Of a DNA stretch of 64,000 bases, positions 57,066 to 64,000 are shown piece by piece. The position numbers were made by a program, and so were the translations under genes. The notes under the pieces were generated by a model. It saw nothing but the letters and a program-made list of their open reading frames with translations. It did not search any database and had not been told where the DNA came from. How positions within the stretch are numbered: position 1 is the first letter of the stretch; each line of letters opens with the position of its first letter. This stretch comes from Hydrogenophaga sp. (lineage in GTDB: Bacteria; Pseudomonadota; Gammaproteobacteria; Burkholderiales; Burkholderiaceae_C): the NCBI RefSeq assembly GCF_030651625.1, contig NZ_JAUSCF010000006.1, forward strand, positions 62,001-126,000, given 5' to 3'.

Positions 57066-57575
57066 ATGAATCAGACCGAGTCTCCCGCTGTTACCCTTTC
57101 CGCGCCCGCTCTGCCGAGCGATCTGCGCTTCGCGTTCGTCGAAGCTTCGTGGCATGCCGACATCGTTCACCAGGCACGCGACGCCTTCTTCACCACCATG
57201 GCCGAAGGCGGCTTCCCCGCCACATCCATCGACGTGTTCGATGTACCCGGTGCCTTCGAAATCCCGCTTCACGCCCAGCGTCTGGCCCGCTCAGGCCGCT
57301 ATGCGGCCGTGGTGGGCAGCGCCCTCGTCGTCGACGGTGGCATCTACCGCCACGACTTCGTGTCGCAGACCGTGGTGCAGGCCCTGATGGACGTGCAACT
57401 CGACACCGGCGTGCCCATGATCTCGGCCGTACTCACGCCCCACCATTTCCACGAACACGCCGAACACCGCAAGTACTTCATGCGGCACTTTGCAGTGAAA
57501 GGGACGGAGGCGGCGGAAGCTTGTTTGCTGACGGTGGCAGGGTTGCGAAAGCTGGACGCGCAGCTGGCTGTGTGA
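57066..57575 (+). CDS. ribH: 6,7-dimethyl-8-ribityllumazine synthase, type II (RibH2-like)
   Basis: 169-residue lumazine synthase, the penultimate enzyme of riboflavin synthesis. It joins 3,4-dihydroxybutanone phosphate with the ribitylaminouracil. Residues FVEASWHADIVHQARDAF (Trp29), FDVPGAFEIPLHA, VDGGIYRHDFV (catalytic His96) and the long SAVLTPHHFHEH match the type II enzymes of Brucella and Mesorhizobium more than the common RibH1. It stands alone, without ribD, ribE or ribBA beside it, behind an FMN riboswitch. A RibH1 encoded elsewhere in the genome is expected. Confidence 0.92.
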   Translation: MNQTESPAVTLSAPALPSDLRFAFVEASWHADIVHQARDAFFTTMAEGGFPATSIDVFDVPGAFEIPLHAQRLARSGRYAAVVGSALVVDGGIYRHDFVSQTVVQALMDVQLDTGVPMISAVLTPHHFHEHAEHRKYFMRHFAVKGTEAAEACLLTVAGLRKLDAQLAV

Positions 57576-57629
57576 CAAGGTGTGACTACATGCCAAGGCG
57601 AACGATGGGTAGCACGATGGTTGAAATAG

Positions 57630-57655
57630 AAAACGGGCCGCAAGGACCCGTTTTT
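57630..57655 (+). terminator. Terminator between ribH and tRNA-Ser
   Basis: AAAACGGG (57630-57637) pairs with CCCGTTTT (57647-57654), loop CCGCAAGGA, with A and T tails on either side, so it can serve both converging units. Confidence 0.75.
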
Positions 57656-57665
57656 CATGATGCGC

Positions 57666-57753
57666 TGGCGGAGACTGTGAGATTCGAACTCACGGACGGT
57701 TACCCGTCGGCAGTTTTCAAGACTGCTGGTTTAAACCACTCACCCAAGTCTCC
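57666..57753 (-). tRNA. tRNA-Ser (anticodon TGA)
   Basis: 88 nt on the minus strand with a long variable arm. Acceptor GGAGACT (57753-57747) pairs with AGTCTCC (57676-57670), the anticodon loop CTTGAAA holds TGA inside stem GCAGT/ACTGC, the T-loop is TTCGAAT, the discriminator is G and CCA is encoded (57668-57666). Confidence 0.96.
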
Positions 57754-57817
57754 GGGTGCGTTGAAGCAGGCGAGATTTTAGCCTGAGCGCGGGTTGGGCG
57801 AACCTTCAGTTGATCAA

Positions 57818-58501
57818 TCAGGCGGTGACAGGCGGGTTGCTGGCCAGTTCCTGGCGCAGCATGCCGCGGGTTTCGATAAAGCGGACCACCTCGGCCACGC
57901 CGTCCTGCGTCTTGAGGTTGGTCATGACCCAGGGGCGGCGGGCGGTGTCTGGGCGCATGCGGGCGGTGTCGGTTTTCATCACTTCCAGGTCGGCGCCCAC
58001 GTGGGGGGCGAGGTCGGTCTTGTTGATGACGAAGAGGTCGCTTTTGGTGATGCCGGGGCCGCCTTTGCGGGGGATTTTTTCGCCGGCGGCCACGTCGATC
58101 ACGTAGATGGTGAGGTCGCTGAGTTCGGGGCTGAAGGTGGCGGCCAGGTTGTCGCCGCCGCTTTCCACGAACACGATGTCGGCGTTGGGGTGTTCGCCCA
58201 GCATGCGGTCAATGGCTTCTAGGTTGATGGAACAATCTTCGCGGATGGCGGTGTGTGGGCAGCCACCGGTTTCCACGCCCATGATGCGATCGGCCGGCAG
58301 GGCGCCGCTGACGGTGAGCAGGCGCTGATCTTCCTTGGTGTAGATGTCGTTGGTGATGGCAACCAGGTCGTACTGGTCGCGCATGGCCTTGCACAGCATT
58401 TCCAGCAACGTCGTTTTGCCGGAGCCCACCGGGCCGCCGATGCCCACGCGCAGTGGGGGGAGGGTTTTGGTGCGGTTGGGGATGTGGTGCAGGGCGGTCA
58501 T
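57818..58501 (-). CDS. ureG: Urease accessory GTPase UreG
   Basis: 227-residue UreG, the SIMIBI GTPase that supplies energy and nickel to urease maturation. P-loop [11 protein letters not shown] lies at residues 22-32. The metal-binding CPH position is [12 protein letters not shown], Walker B-like [17 protein letters not shown] follows, and the G4-type motif is [13 protein letters not shown]. It lies 82 bases after ureF with a hairpin repeat in the gap, and is the last gene of the minus-strand urease cluster. Confidence 0.96.
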   Translation of the reverse strand: MTALHHIPNRTKTLPPLRVGIGGPVGSGKTTLLEMLCKAMRDQYDLVAITNDIYTKEDQRLLTVSGALPADRIMGVETGGCPHTAIREDCSINLEAIDRMLGEHPNADIVFVESGGDNLAATFSPELSDLTIYVIDVAAGEKIPRKGGPGITKSDLFVINKTDLAPHVGADLEVMKTDTARMRPDTARRPWVMTNLKTQDGVAEVVRFIETRGMLRQELASNPPVTA

Positions 58502-58537
58502 GTGGGGTCTCCTTGTCGAGGTGTTTTTGTGGGCGGG

Positions 58538-58574
58538 CCCTCACCCCAGCCCTCTCCCCGAGGGGAGAGGGAGT
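58538..58574. repeat. REP-like palindrome between ureF and ureG
   Basis: CCCTCTCCCC (58550-58559) and GGGGAGAGGG (58562-58571) form a tight hairpin preceded by CCCTCACCCCAG, a pattern found between genes in many proteobacteria. A related element lies at 63631-63670. Confidence 0.75.
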
Positions 58575-58583
58575 GAATCGGGG

Positions 58584-59315
58584 TCAGGATCTGAACAGGC
58601 GTGAATACTGGGTTTCGTGGCGGGCTGACAAGATGGCCAGTAGCGGGGTGAAGGCCTGGCGCGTGTCGTTTGTGAGCGCCATGGCGTGGTCTACCGCCGC
58701 CGGGATTTCCTGCACCAGGCGGGCCAGCATGCGCTGCCCTGCGCTCTGGCCCAAGGGGACCGACTTGATGGCGGCCTGCACCATGTTTTCTGACCAGCCA
58801 AAGGCGACGCCGATGAGGCTGTCGCGCACGGGTGTGTGGGCGCAGGCGGCGGCGCAGGCCATGGACACGGGGTAGGTGGGGGGTGCGAGTTGGGCGGACC
58901 GCAGTTGTTCAAACACACCGCTCACCGATGAATCGAGTGTACTCAGGCTGCGCGCCCATTCCAGCAGCGAGCGGCCCATTTGTTCGGTCTGCAGGCGGAA
59001 TTCCTGCGTTTCGCGGGTGTTCAGTACCCAGGTGTTGAGTTGCTGGATGCGTGGCAGATCGTTTGCCTGCCAGGCTCGGATGGCCTGGGCGACCACGGCC
59101 AGGTCGCTGCGTGCCAGGCTCAGGTGCAGCTGGTCGGCCAGCCAGTTGGCGGCGGTGGTTTCGTCGCTGACCGCGCCCACTTCGACCGCCGCTTCCAGCC
59201 CCTCTGAATACGAAAACCCGCCCACGGGCAAGGTGGGCGAGGCCAGCCAGAGGATCTGGAGCAGGCCGGCGGACGGGTGTGCCTGGGTAGCCAGTGCTTG
59301 GTCAGTGGGGGCCAT
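58584..59315 (-). CDS. ureF: Urease accessory protein UreF
   Basis: 243-residue all-helical chaperone that forms the UreFDG complex on apo-urease and gates UreG. Family blocks: [51 protein letters not shown] and the C-terminal SRLFRS. ATG 59315 is chosen because it begins just before the conserved domain and overlaps ureE by 14 bp; the frame extends further upstream only by reading the His-rich ureE tail in another phase. Confidence 0.95.
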   Translation of the reverse strand: MAPTDQALATQAHPSAGLLQILWLASPTLPVGGFSYSEGLEAAVEVGAVSDETTAANWLADQLHLSLARSDLAVVAQAIRAWQANDLPRIQQLNTWVLNTRETQEFRLQTEQMGRSLLEWARSLSTLDSSVSGVFEQLRSAQLAPPTYPVSMACAAACAHTPVRDSLIGVAFGWSENMVQAAIKSVPLGQSAGQRMLARLVQEIPAAVDHAMALTNDTRQAFTPLLAILSARHETQYSRLFRS

Positions 59316-59916
59316 GGCCTTCGGCTTGGTCGTGTCCGTGGGCGTGCTTGCCTGCGTGGTGGTTGTGATCGTGGCGGTGGCCATGGTCGTGTGCATGGCC
59401 ATGACCGTGACCATGTTGGTGCACCGCGCCGCCACCGTGGCTGCCGTAGGCACCGCCCTCAGGTTCGAAGGGCTCGCGCACCTCGACCACGTTCAGGTGC
59501 ATGGCGCGAAGCATGTCGGCGAGCACGTGGTCGGGTTCGATCTTGAGGTGGTCGGGCTTGAGTTCGATGGGTACGTGGCGGTTGCCCAAGTGGTAGGCGG
59601 CGCGCATGAGGTCGAAGGCGCCGTTGTGAGCGTGGCCATGGTCGTGTGTGTGGTCGGTGCAGGCGGTGATGCGCAGCACCGCCTGCGGGGCGGCGACCAC
59701 GCGCAGGAGTGAGCCGTCTTGCGTGAGCAGCACGTCGCCGCCGCGCACCACCGTGCCGCGCGGCAGGAACACGCCCACGTGGCGGCCGTCGGACGCGGTG
59801 GCGTCGAAACGGCTTTTCTGGCGTACGTCCCAGTCAAGCTCAAGCTGTGCAGCACGGCGCACCAGCACCTGGGCAAGGCCTTGGCCCTGGGGGATCAACT
59901 TGGAAACCTGAAGCAT
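59302..59916 (-). CDS. ureE: Urease nickel chaperone UreE, His-rich tail
   Basis: 204-residue UreE. The N-terminal domain (about 1-75) has [20 protein letters not shown] and [17 protein letters not shown]. The metal-binding C-terminal domain (about 76-150) has [13 protein letters not shown] and the conserved Ni-binding His region. An inner His patch [11 protein letters not shown] lies at about 89-99. The last 39 residues contain 17 His, arranged as HG, HA and HD repeats, a long nickel-storage tail as in Klebsiella UreE but longer. ATG 59916 gives [11 protein letters not shown], the usual start. Confidence 0.95.
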   Translation of the reverse strand: MLQVSKLIPQGQGLAQVLVRRAAQLELDWDVRQKSRFDATASDGRHVGVFLPRGTVVRGGDVLLTQDGSLLRVVAAPQAVLRITACTDHTHDHGHAHNGAFDLMRAAYHLGNRHVPIELKPDHLKIEPDHVLADMLRAMHLNVVEVREPFEPEGGAYGSHGGGAVHQHGHGHGHAHDHGHRHDHNHHAGKHAHGHDQAEGHGPH

Positions 59917-59995
59917 GAAAAACCAATACGTGAAAACAGAGAAGTGAAAAAGAATAGCAAGGATGCTTGTTGAATGGACGATTTCAGCGGTGGTT

Positions 59996-60481
59996 TCAGA
60001 TGGAACGCGTGAAGAAGGCGCTGTATGGATCTTCGCGGTAGCTGCCGAACGGTGGGCAGGACACAAAGCCGTGTCGGATGTACAGCGTGCGGGCCGGTTC
60101 AAAGAAGGGTTGGGTGCCGGTCTCCAGACTCAGGCGGCGCATGCCGTTCTGCCGCGCGTGTGCGATCACGTGTTGCACCAATTGGCTGGCCAGCCCACGC
60201 CCGCGCCAGCCGCCGTGCACCCGCATCGACTTGATTTCGCCATGTTCACGCGTGAGTGCCTTGAGCGCGGCGGTGCCCACCAGCGACTGCTGTGTGTCGG
60301 TTACGTGCCACAGGGTCCAGAAGGTGACCTCGGGCTGGCGCAGGCCGTCGATGTCGAGCGCGTGCACGCTCTCGGGTGGCGACACGCGGCGCATGTCTTC
60401 CAGGTGGGCGGCCAGAAAGTCGGCCACCAGCGGGTCGCTCAGGTCGTCGAGCTGAATGACGAAGTCGGAAACCAGTGGCAT
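59996..60481 (-). CDS. GNAT family N-acetyltransferase
   Basis: 161-residue acetyltransferase. The acetyl-CoA binding loop is RVHGGWRGRGLASQLVQHVI (R-x2-GxG/A pattern), followed by MRRLSLETGTQPFFEPARTLY and YIRHGFVSCPPFGSYRE with conserved late beta strands. ATG 60481 gives the natural N-terminus. It lies between ureC and ureE with 31 and 79 bp gaps. GNAT genes are known inside comamonad urease operons; substrate is unknown and a role in nitrogen metabolism is only positional. Confidence 0.88.
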   Translation of the reverse strand: MPLVSDFVIQLDDLSDPLVADFLAAHLEDMRRVSPPESVHALDIDGLRQPEVTFWTLWHVTDTQQSLVGTAALKALTREHGEIKSMRVHGGWRGRGLASQLVQHVIAHARQNGMRRLSLETGTQPFFEPARTLYIRHGFVSCPPFGSYREDPYSAFFTRSI

Positions 60482-60512
60482 GGATTGTCTTGAGGTGGGG
60501 AGCGGATGCCGT

Positions 60513-62258
60513 TCAGAACAGGAAGTAACGCTGCGCCATGGGCAGCTTGGTGGCGGGCTCACAAGTAAGCAGTTCGCCGTCGGCGCGCACGGTGTAGCGC
60601 TGGGGGTCGATGTCCATCTTGGGCAGGTAGCCGTTGTGGATCATGTCGGCCTTGGTCACGCTGCGGCAGTTCTGCACCGCCACGGTGGCCTTGCTCAGGC
60701 CGTAGCGCTCAGTCACACCGGCCGCCAGCGCTGCCTGCGACAGGAAGGTGAGGCTGCCGCGCGCGAGCGAGCGGCCAAAGGCGCCGAACATGGGCCGGTA
60801 GTGCACCGGCTGCGGCGTGGGAATCGAGGCATTCGGATCACCCATGGCGGCCAGTGAAATGCTGCCGCCTTGCAGCACCAGCGAGGGCTTCACCCCAAAG
60901 AAGGCGGGCTTCCACACCACCAGGTCGGCCCACTTGCCGGGCTCGATGGAGCCCACCACGTGCGAGATGCCGTTGGCAATGGCGGGGTTGATGCCGTATT
61001 TGGCAACATAGCGTTTGACGCGGAAGTTGTCGTTGCGCGCGGAGTCTTCAGGCAGTGCGCCGCGCTGTGCTTTCATCTTGCTCGCGGTCTGCCAGGTACG
61101 GATGATCACCTCGCCCACGCGGCCCATGGCCTGGCTGTCGCTGCTCATCATGCTGATGGCACCCATGTCGTGCAGGATGTCTTCTGCGGCAATGGTTTCG
61201 CGGCGGATGCGGCTCTCGGCGAAGGCCAGGTCTTCGGGGATGGCGGCGTCCAGGTGGTGGCACACCATAAGCATGTCCACATGCTCATCCAGCGTGTTCA
61301 CCGTGTAGGGCATGGTGGGGTTGGTGCTGGAGGGCAGAAAGTTCGCTTCACCCACCACACGGATGATGTCGGGCGCATGGCCACCGCCGGCGCCTTCGGT
61401 GTGAAAGGCACAGAGCGTGCGGCCCTTGGTTGCAGCAATGGTGTCTTCCACAAAGCCGGATTCGTTGAGCGTGTCGGAATGGATGGCGACCTGCACGTCC
61501 ATTTCTTCGGCCACGTCCAGGCAGTTGCTGATGGCGCTGGGCGTGGTGCCCCAGTCCTCGTGCAGCTTGAGGCCGATCACGCCGGCTTCAATCTGTTCAC
61601 GCGCCGGCGCGGGTTTGCTGGTATTTCCCTTACCCAGAAAGCCCAGGTTCATGGACAGGCCGTCGGCCGCCTGCAGCATGCGTTCGATGTGCCAGGGGCC
61701 GGGGGTGCAGGTGGTGGCCAGGGTGCCGGTGGCCGGGCCGGTGCCGCCGCCCAGCATGGTGGTGACACCGGAGGCCAGGGCTTCGTCCACCTGCTGTGGG
61801 CAGATGAAGTGGATGTGGCTGTCGATACCGCCGGGTGTGACGATGCTGCCTTCGCAGCTGATGATTTCAGTGCCGGGGCCGATGATGATGTCCACGCCGG
61901 GCATGGTGTCCGGGTTGCCAGCCTTGCCAATGGCCATGATGCGACCGTCTTTCAGGCCGATGTCTGCCTTCACGATGCCCCAGTGGTCGATGATGAGCGC
62001 GTTGGTGAGCACCGTGTCCACAGCACCTCCGGTGCTGTCTCCTGGCCCCGCCTTCGGCGCGTTGGTGCGCTGGCTCTGGGCCATGCCGTCGCGGATGGTC
62101 TTGCCACCGCCAAATTTCACCTCTTCGCCGTAGCCGCCTGCGCCCAGGGTGAAGTCTTTTTCCACTTCGATGATCAGGTCGGTGTCTGCCAGGCGCACGC
62201 GGTCGCCCACGGTGGGGCCAAACATGTCTGCGTAGGCGCTGCGGGAAATGCGGGTCAT
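60513..62258 (-). CDS. ureC: Urease subunit alpha
   Basis: 581-residue catalytic subunit hydrolysing urea at a dinuclear nickel site. All ligands align with Klebsiella UreC at a constant shift of 14: His148, His150, carbamylated Lys231, His260, His286, Asp374, plus catalytic His334 (MVCHHLD). The extra length is mainly a loop at about residues 64-79 ([16 protein letters not shown]), after a small insertion near 38-42. ATG 62258 follows AAGGA; frame upstream is not ureB. No ureA, ureB or ureD lies beside it, only the divergent lipoprotein gene (gap 221 bp). Confidence 0.96.
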   Translation of the reverse strand: MTRISRSAYADMFGPTVGDRVRLADTDLIIEVEKDFTLGAGGYGEEVKFGGGKTIRDGMAQSQRTNAPKAGPGDSTGGAVDTVLTNALIIDHWGIVKADIGLKDGRIMAIGKAGNPDTMPGVDIIIGPGTEIISCEGSIVTPGGIDSHIHFICPQQVDEALASGVTTMLGGGTGPATGTLATTCTPGPWHIERMLQAADGLSMNLGFLGKGNTSKPAPAREQIEAGVIGLKLHEDWGTTPSAISNCLDVAEEMDVQVAIHSDTLNESGFVEDTIAATKGRTLCAFHTEGAGGGHAPDIIRVVGEANFLPSSTNPTMPYTVNTLDEHVDMLMVCHHLDAAIPEDLAFAESRIRRETIAAEDILHDMGAISMMSSDSQAMGRVGEVIIRTWQTASKMKAQRGALPEDSARNDNFRVKRYVAKYGINPAIANGISHVVGSIEPGKWADLVVWKPAFFGVKPSLVLQGGSISLAAMGDPNASIPTPQPVHYRPMFGAFGRSLARGSLTFLSQAALAAGVTERYGLSKATVAVQNCRSVTKADMIHNGYLPKMDIDPQRYTVRADGELLTCEPATKLPMAQRYFLF

Positions 62259-62479
62259 GGTGGTGTTTGTCCTTCGAAGATGCTGCCGCCGCCGGGCCGG
62301 GCAAGGTGTAACAAGCACACACAACGTTTCACATTGCCGCATTGCCAGGCGAGGTCGCCGGTGCTTACATTGGCAGCCGGTCTGATGCATGAACTTCAGC
62401 ATGGATCGTGCCAGCCCCAGGGGGCTTGTCCACAGAGGCCAGGTCCGGCTTTTCCCTCCATTCAACAACTGACTGAACC

Positions 62480-63589
62480 ATGATTTCCATCGAGCTTCGC
62501 TTGCCCTTTTTCCTGCGCGCAAGCGCTCTTGTGGTTGCGCTGGCAGGTCTGGCGGCTTGCGGCGGAAGCGATTCACCGGATGAGCCCGAAGGGCCACCGA
62601 GCGTGGGCACGCCCGGTGGTCACGTGGCGGTTCCTGCAGCCGGTCAGGCGGTGGACACCAGCCGGCCCGATCAGGTGGTGGGCACCGGCACGCCAGCCAG
62701 TTGCACCGGCCAGGCCGTGGTGAACGCGGTGGCGCTGGGGGGCAAGATCCGCTTCAACTGCGGTCCCAACCCGGTGACCATCACCATGAGCAGCACCGCC
62801 AAGGTGTTCAACAATCGGCCCGACGTGACGCTCGACGGTCAGGGTCTGGTCACGCTCGACGGCGGCGGCCGCGTGCGCATCCTGTACCAGAACACCTGCG
62901 ACCCTGCACAGGTGTGGACCACCTCGCGTTGCGACAACCAGGAAACGCCAAGGCTCACGGTGCAGAACATCCGCTTCGCCAACGGCAATGCGACCGGTCA
63001 GTTGACCGACGGCGGCGGCGGCGGCGCGATCTTCGTGCGGGGTGGCCAGTTCAAAATTGTCAACAGCGTGTTCACGAACAACCGCTGCGAGTCCACCGGG
63101 CCCGACATGGGTGGTGGCGCGGTGCGCGTGCTCAGCATTTTCCAGGATCGCCCGGTGTACGTGGTGCAGAGCACATTTGGTGGAGGGCCCGGTCTGGGCA
63201 ACCGCTGCTCCAATGGCGGCGCGCTCAGCAGCATCGGCGTGTCTTACAGCATTTACAACAGCCTGCTCTCGCACAACGCCGCACTGGGCAATGGCGCCAA
63301 CCCGCAGCGACCCGGCACCCCCGGCGGCGGCAGCGGCGGGGCCATCTACAACGACGGCAACACATTCACCCTGTCGATCTATGGCAGCCGGGTGAGCGAC
63401 AACACGGCATCTGAAGGGGGCAGTGCCGTGTTCTTCGTGAGCAACAACCGCACGGGTCGCATGACGCTCAGCGATTCGGTGTTTGTACGCAACCCGGCCA
63501 CGCGATTTGGCACGGATGGGTTGCCGGGCTTCTTTGTGCTGGCTGCGCCGGGGCAACCAGTGGTGACGCGGACCACCATCTCTCATTGA
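62480..63589 (+). CDS. Putative lipoprotein with right-handed beta-helix repeats
   Basis: 369-residue exported protein. The signal peptide ends in the lipobox LAAC with Cys27 (GLAACGGSD), so it should be a lipoprotein; Gly at +2 does not suggest inner-membrane retention. After a Pro/Gly/Asp-rich linker (about 28-75), the remainder repeats Gly/Asn-rich turns. Examples are [65 protein letters not shown] and [13 protein letters not shown]. This is the pattern of right-handed parallel beta-helices and polymorphic outer-membrane repeats. Several Cys pairs ([15 protein letters not shown]) could form disulfides. No catalytic motif is seen. It is divergent from ureC. Confidence 0.75.
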   Translation: MISIELRLPFFLRASALVVALAGLAACGGSDSPDEPEGPPSVGTPGGHVAVPAAGQAVDTSRPDQVVGTGTPASCTGQAVVNAVALGGKIRFNCGPNPVTITMSSTAKVFNNRPDVTLDGQGLVTLDGGGRVRILYQNTCDPAQVWTTSRCDNQETPRLTVQNIRFANGNATGQLTDGGGGGAIFVRGGQFKIVNSVFTNNRCESTGPDMGGGAVRVLSIFQDRPVYVVQSTFGGGPGLGNRCSNGGALSSIGVSYSIYNSLLSHNAALGNGANPQRPGTPGGGSGGAIYNDGNTFTLSIYGSRVSDNTASEGGSAVFFVSNNRTGRMTLSDSVFVRNPATRFGTDGLPGFFVLAAPGQPVVTRTTISH

Positions 63590-63630
63590 GGAGTTTGATC
63601 GGGGCTTCAGCGCCGCAGGGACTAATTTTT

Positions 63631-63672
63631 TGCTCCCTCGCCCTTCTGGGGAGGGAGTTGGGGTGAGGGGCT
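63631..63672. repeat. REP-like palindrome, second copy
   Basis: CTCCCTCGCCC and GGGGAGGGAG arms with TTGGGGTGAGGGG to the right; the reverse complement matches the 58538 element (CCCTCACCCCAACTCCCTCC). Confidence 0.7.
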
Positions 63673-63734
63673 GTATTGGATTGCTGGGTTGTTTCCGGAA
63701 GCTTGGTTTGGCCGGGTCTCGGCCCGGCGGCCGA

Positions 63735-63770
63735 GGTACTGTTCTTTTGCTTCGCCCAAAAGAAAGTACC
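63735..63770. repeat. Large dispersed-repeat hairpin
   Basis: GGTACT-g-TTCTTTTG (63735-63749) pairs with CAAAAGAA-AGTACC (63757-63770), loop CTTCGCC. The sequence resembles a palindrome widely scattered in Burkholderiales and xanthomonad genomes (GGTTACTTTTCTTTTGGCGA type). The rest of 63590-64000 has no gene I recognise. Confidence 0.7.
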
Positions 63771-63948
63771 CAAAGAAAAGGCGAGCCGAAGTCCGGGCCG
63801 CTGCGCGGTTCCTTGCGCTGCTCGCGTCGTGGGGGAAATTCGCAAACTTGTCCGCTGCGCGGCCTTCAGACATGCGAATTTCTGATCCCCACGCCCCTGC
63901 GCTGCTCAGCCCGGCCACACGGCGGGGGCGGGATCGGAATCGGACTAC

Positions 63949-64000
63949 CCCTCGGGCGAGCCTGCCTTCGCTTCCTTGGGGTAGCGCTCAGCGCTGCCGG
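63949..64000 (-). repeat. Possible three-hairpin repeat at the window edge
   Basis: On the minus strand GCAGCGCTGAGCGCTACCCC resembles the first hairpin of copy C (GCAGCGCTTCGCGCTACCCC). The second hairpin differs and the element is cut by the window edge. Confidence 0.35.

Noticed and set aside
60870-62483. 537-codon open frame on the plus strand opposite ureC
   Set aside because: Antisense shadow of ureC; Gly/Ala/Val/His-rich sequence without family resemblance.
63622-63918. 98-codon minus-strand frame at the right end
   Set aside because: It is built entirely from dispersed repeat palindromes, so a real gene is unlikely.

Overview
The window is a 64 kb stretch of high-GC bacterial chromosome. 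Gene content, synteny and protein sequence style point to a betaproteobacterium of the order Burkholderiales, most likely family Comamonadaceae (Hydrogenophaga/Acidovorax-like). The genus is inference. Nearly all of it is housekeeping sequence in compact operons. There is no rRNA, CRISPR array, prophage or intact insertion sequence. Three tRNA genes are present: Thr-UGU, Pro-CGG and Ser-UGA.

Layout, left to right. (1) 0-3 kb: end of cytochrome c1, sspA-sspB, tRNA-Thr, a DciA-like gene and an M23 peptidase. (2) 3-9 kb: secA, argJ, a DUF815 ATPase and mutT. (3) 9-16 kb, mostly minus strand: yacG, zapD, coaE, pilD-pilC-pilB, tRNA-Pro and ispB. (4) 15.6-19.4 kb: rplU-rpmA-obgE-proB, with rppH convergent. 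(5) 19.6-27.4 kb: proS and a lytic transglycosylase, then the minus-strand genes for a Lon-like AAA ATPase, grxD, prmC, prfA and hemA. (6) 27.4-32.6 kb: a complete ugpB-A-E-C-Q glycerol-3-phosphate/glycerophosphodiester uptake operon. (7) 32.7-39 kb: a 1297-residue flavin/iron-sulfur dehydrogenase, a DUF971 gene, ubiE and a Tim44-like gene. (8) 39.4-45.1 kb: a CitA/DcuS-type two-component system and a tripartite tricarboxylate transporter tctCBA. These sit between ubiE-tim44 and ubiJ-ubiB. (9) 45-55.6 kb: ubiJ-ubiB, fmdB, DUF502, aspS, a yqjD-yqjE-yqjK-like trio, nudB, an EEP phosphatase, clsB, folE and a BLUF blue-light sensor. (10) 55.7-57.8 kb: a DUF429 gene, an FMN riboswitch controlling a type-II lumazine synthase, and tRNA-Ser. 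(11) 57.8-62.3 kb: urease genes ureC-(GNAT)-ureE-ureF-ureG on the minus strand, without ureD, ureA or ureB next to them. (12) 62.5-64 kb: a beta-helix lipoprotein followed by repeat-rich intergenic DNA.

Several themes link the genes. Ubiquinone and respiration recur (petC, ispB, ubiE, ubiJ, ubiB and a quinone-type dehydrogenase). GTP-derived cofactors recur at 51.7-57.6 kb (FolE and NudB for folate, RibH for flavin, BLUF using FAD). Type IV pilus assembly (pilBCD) sits beside division and CoA genes.

No wholly new defence or biosynthetic system is evident. The most noteworthy observations are: a dispersed three-hairpin repeat that lies just after stop codons in the orientation of the upstream gene; the two-component/TTT cassette interrupting a ubiquinone block; the split urease operon; an 8-bp tandem repeat that disrupts the end of yacG; a stand-alone BLUF protein with all key photochemical residues; and riboswitch-controlled ribH2.
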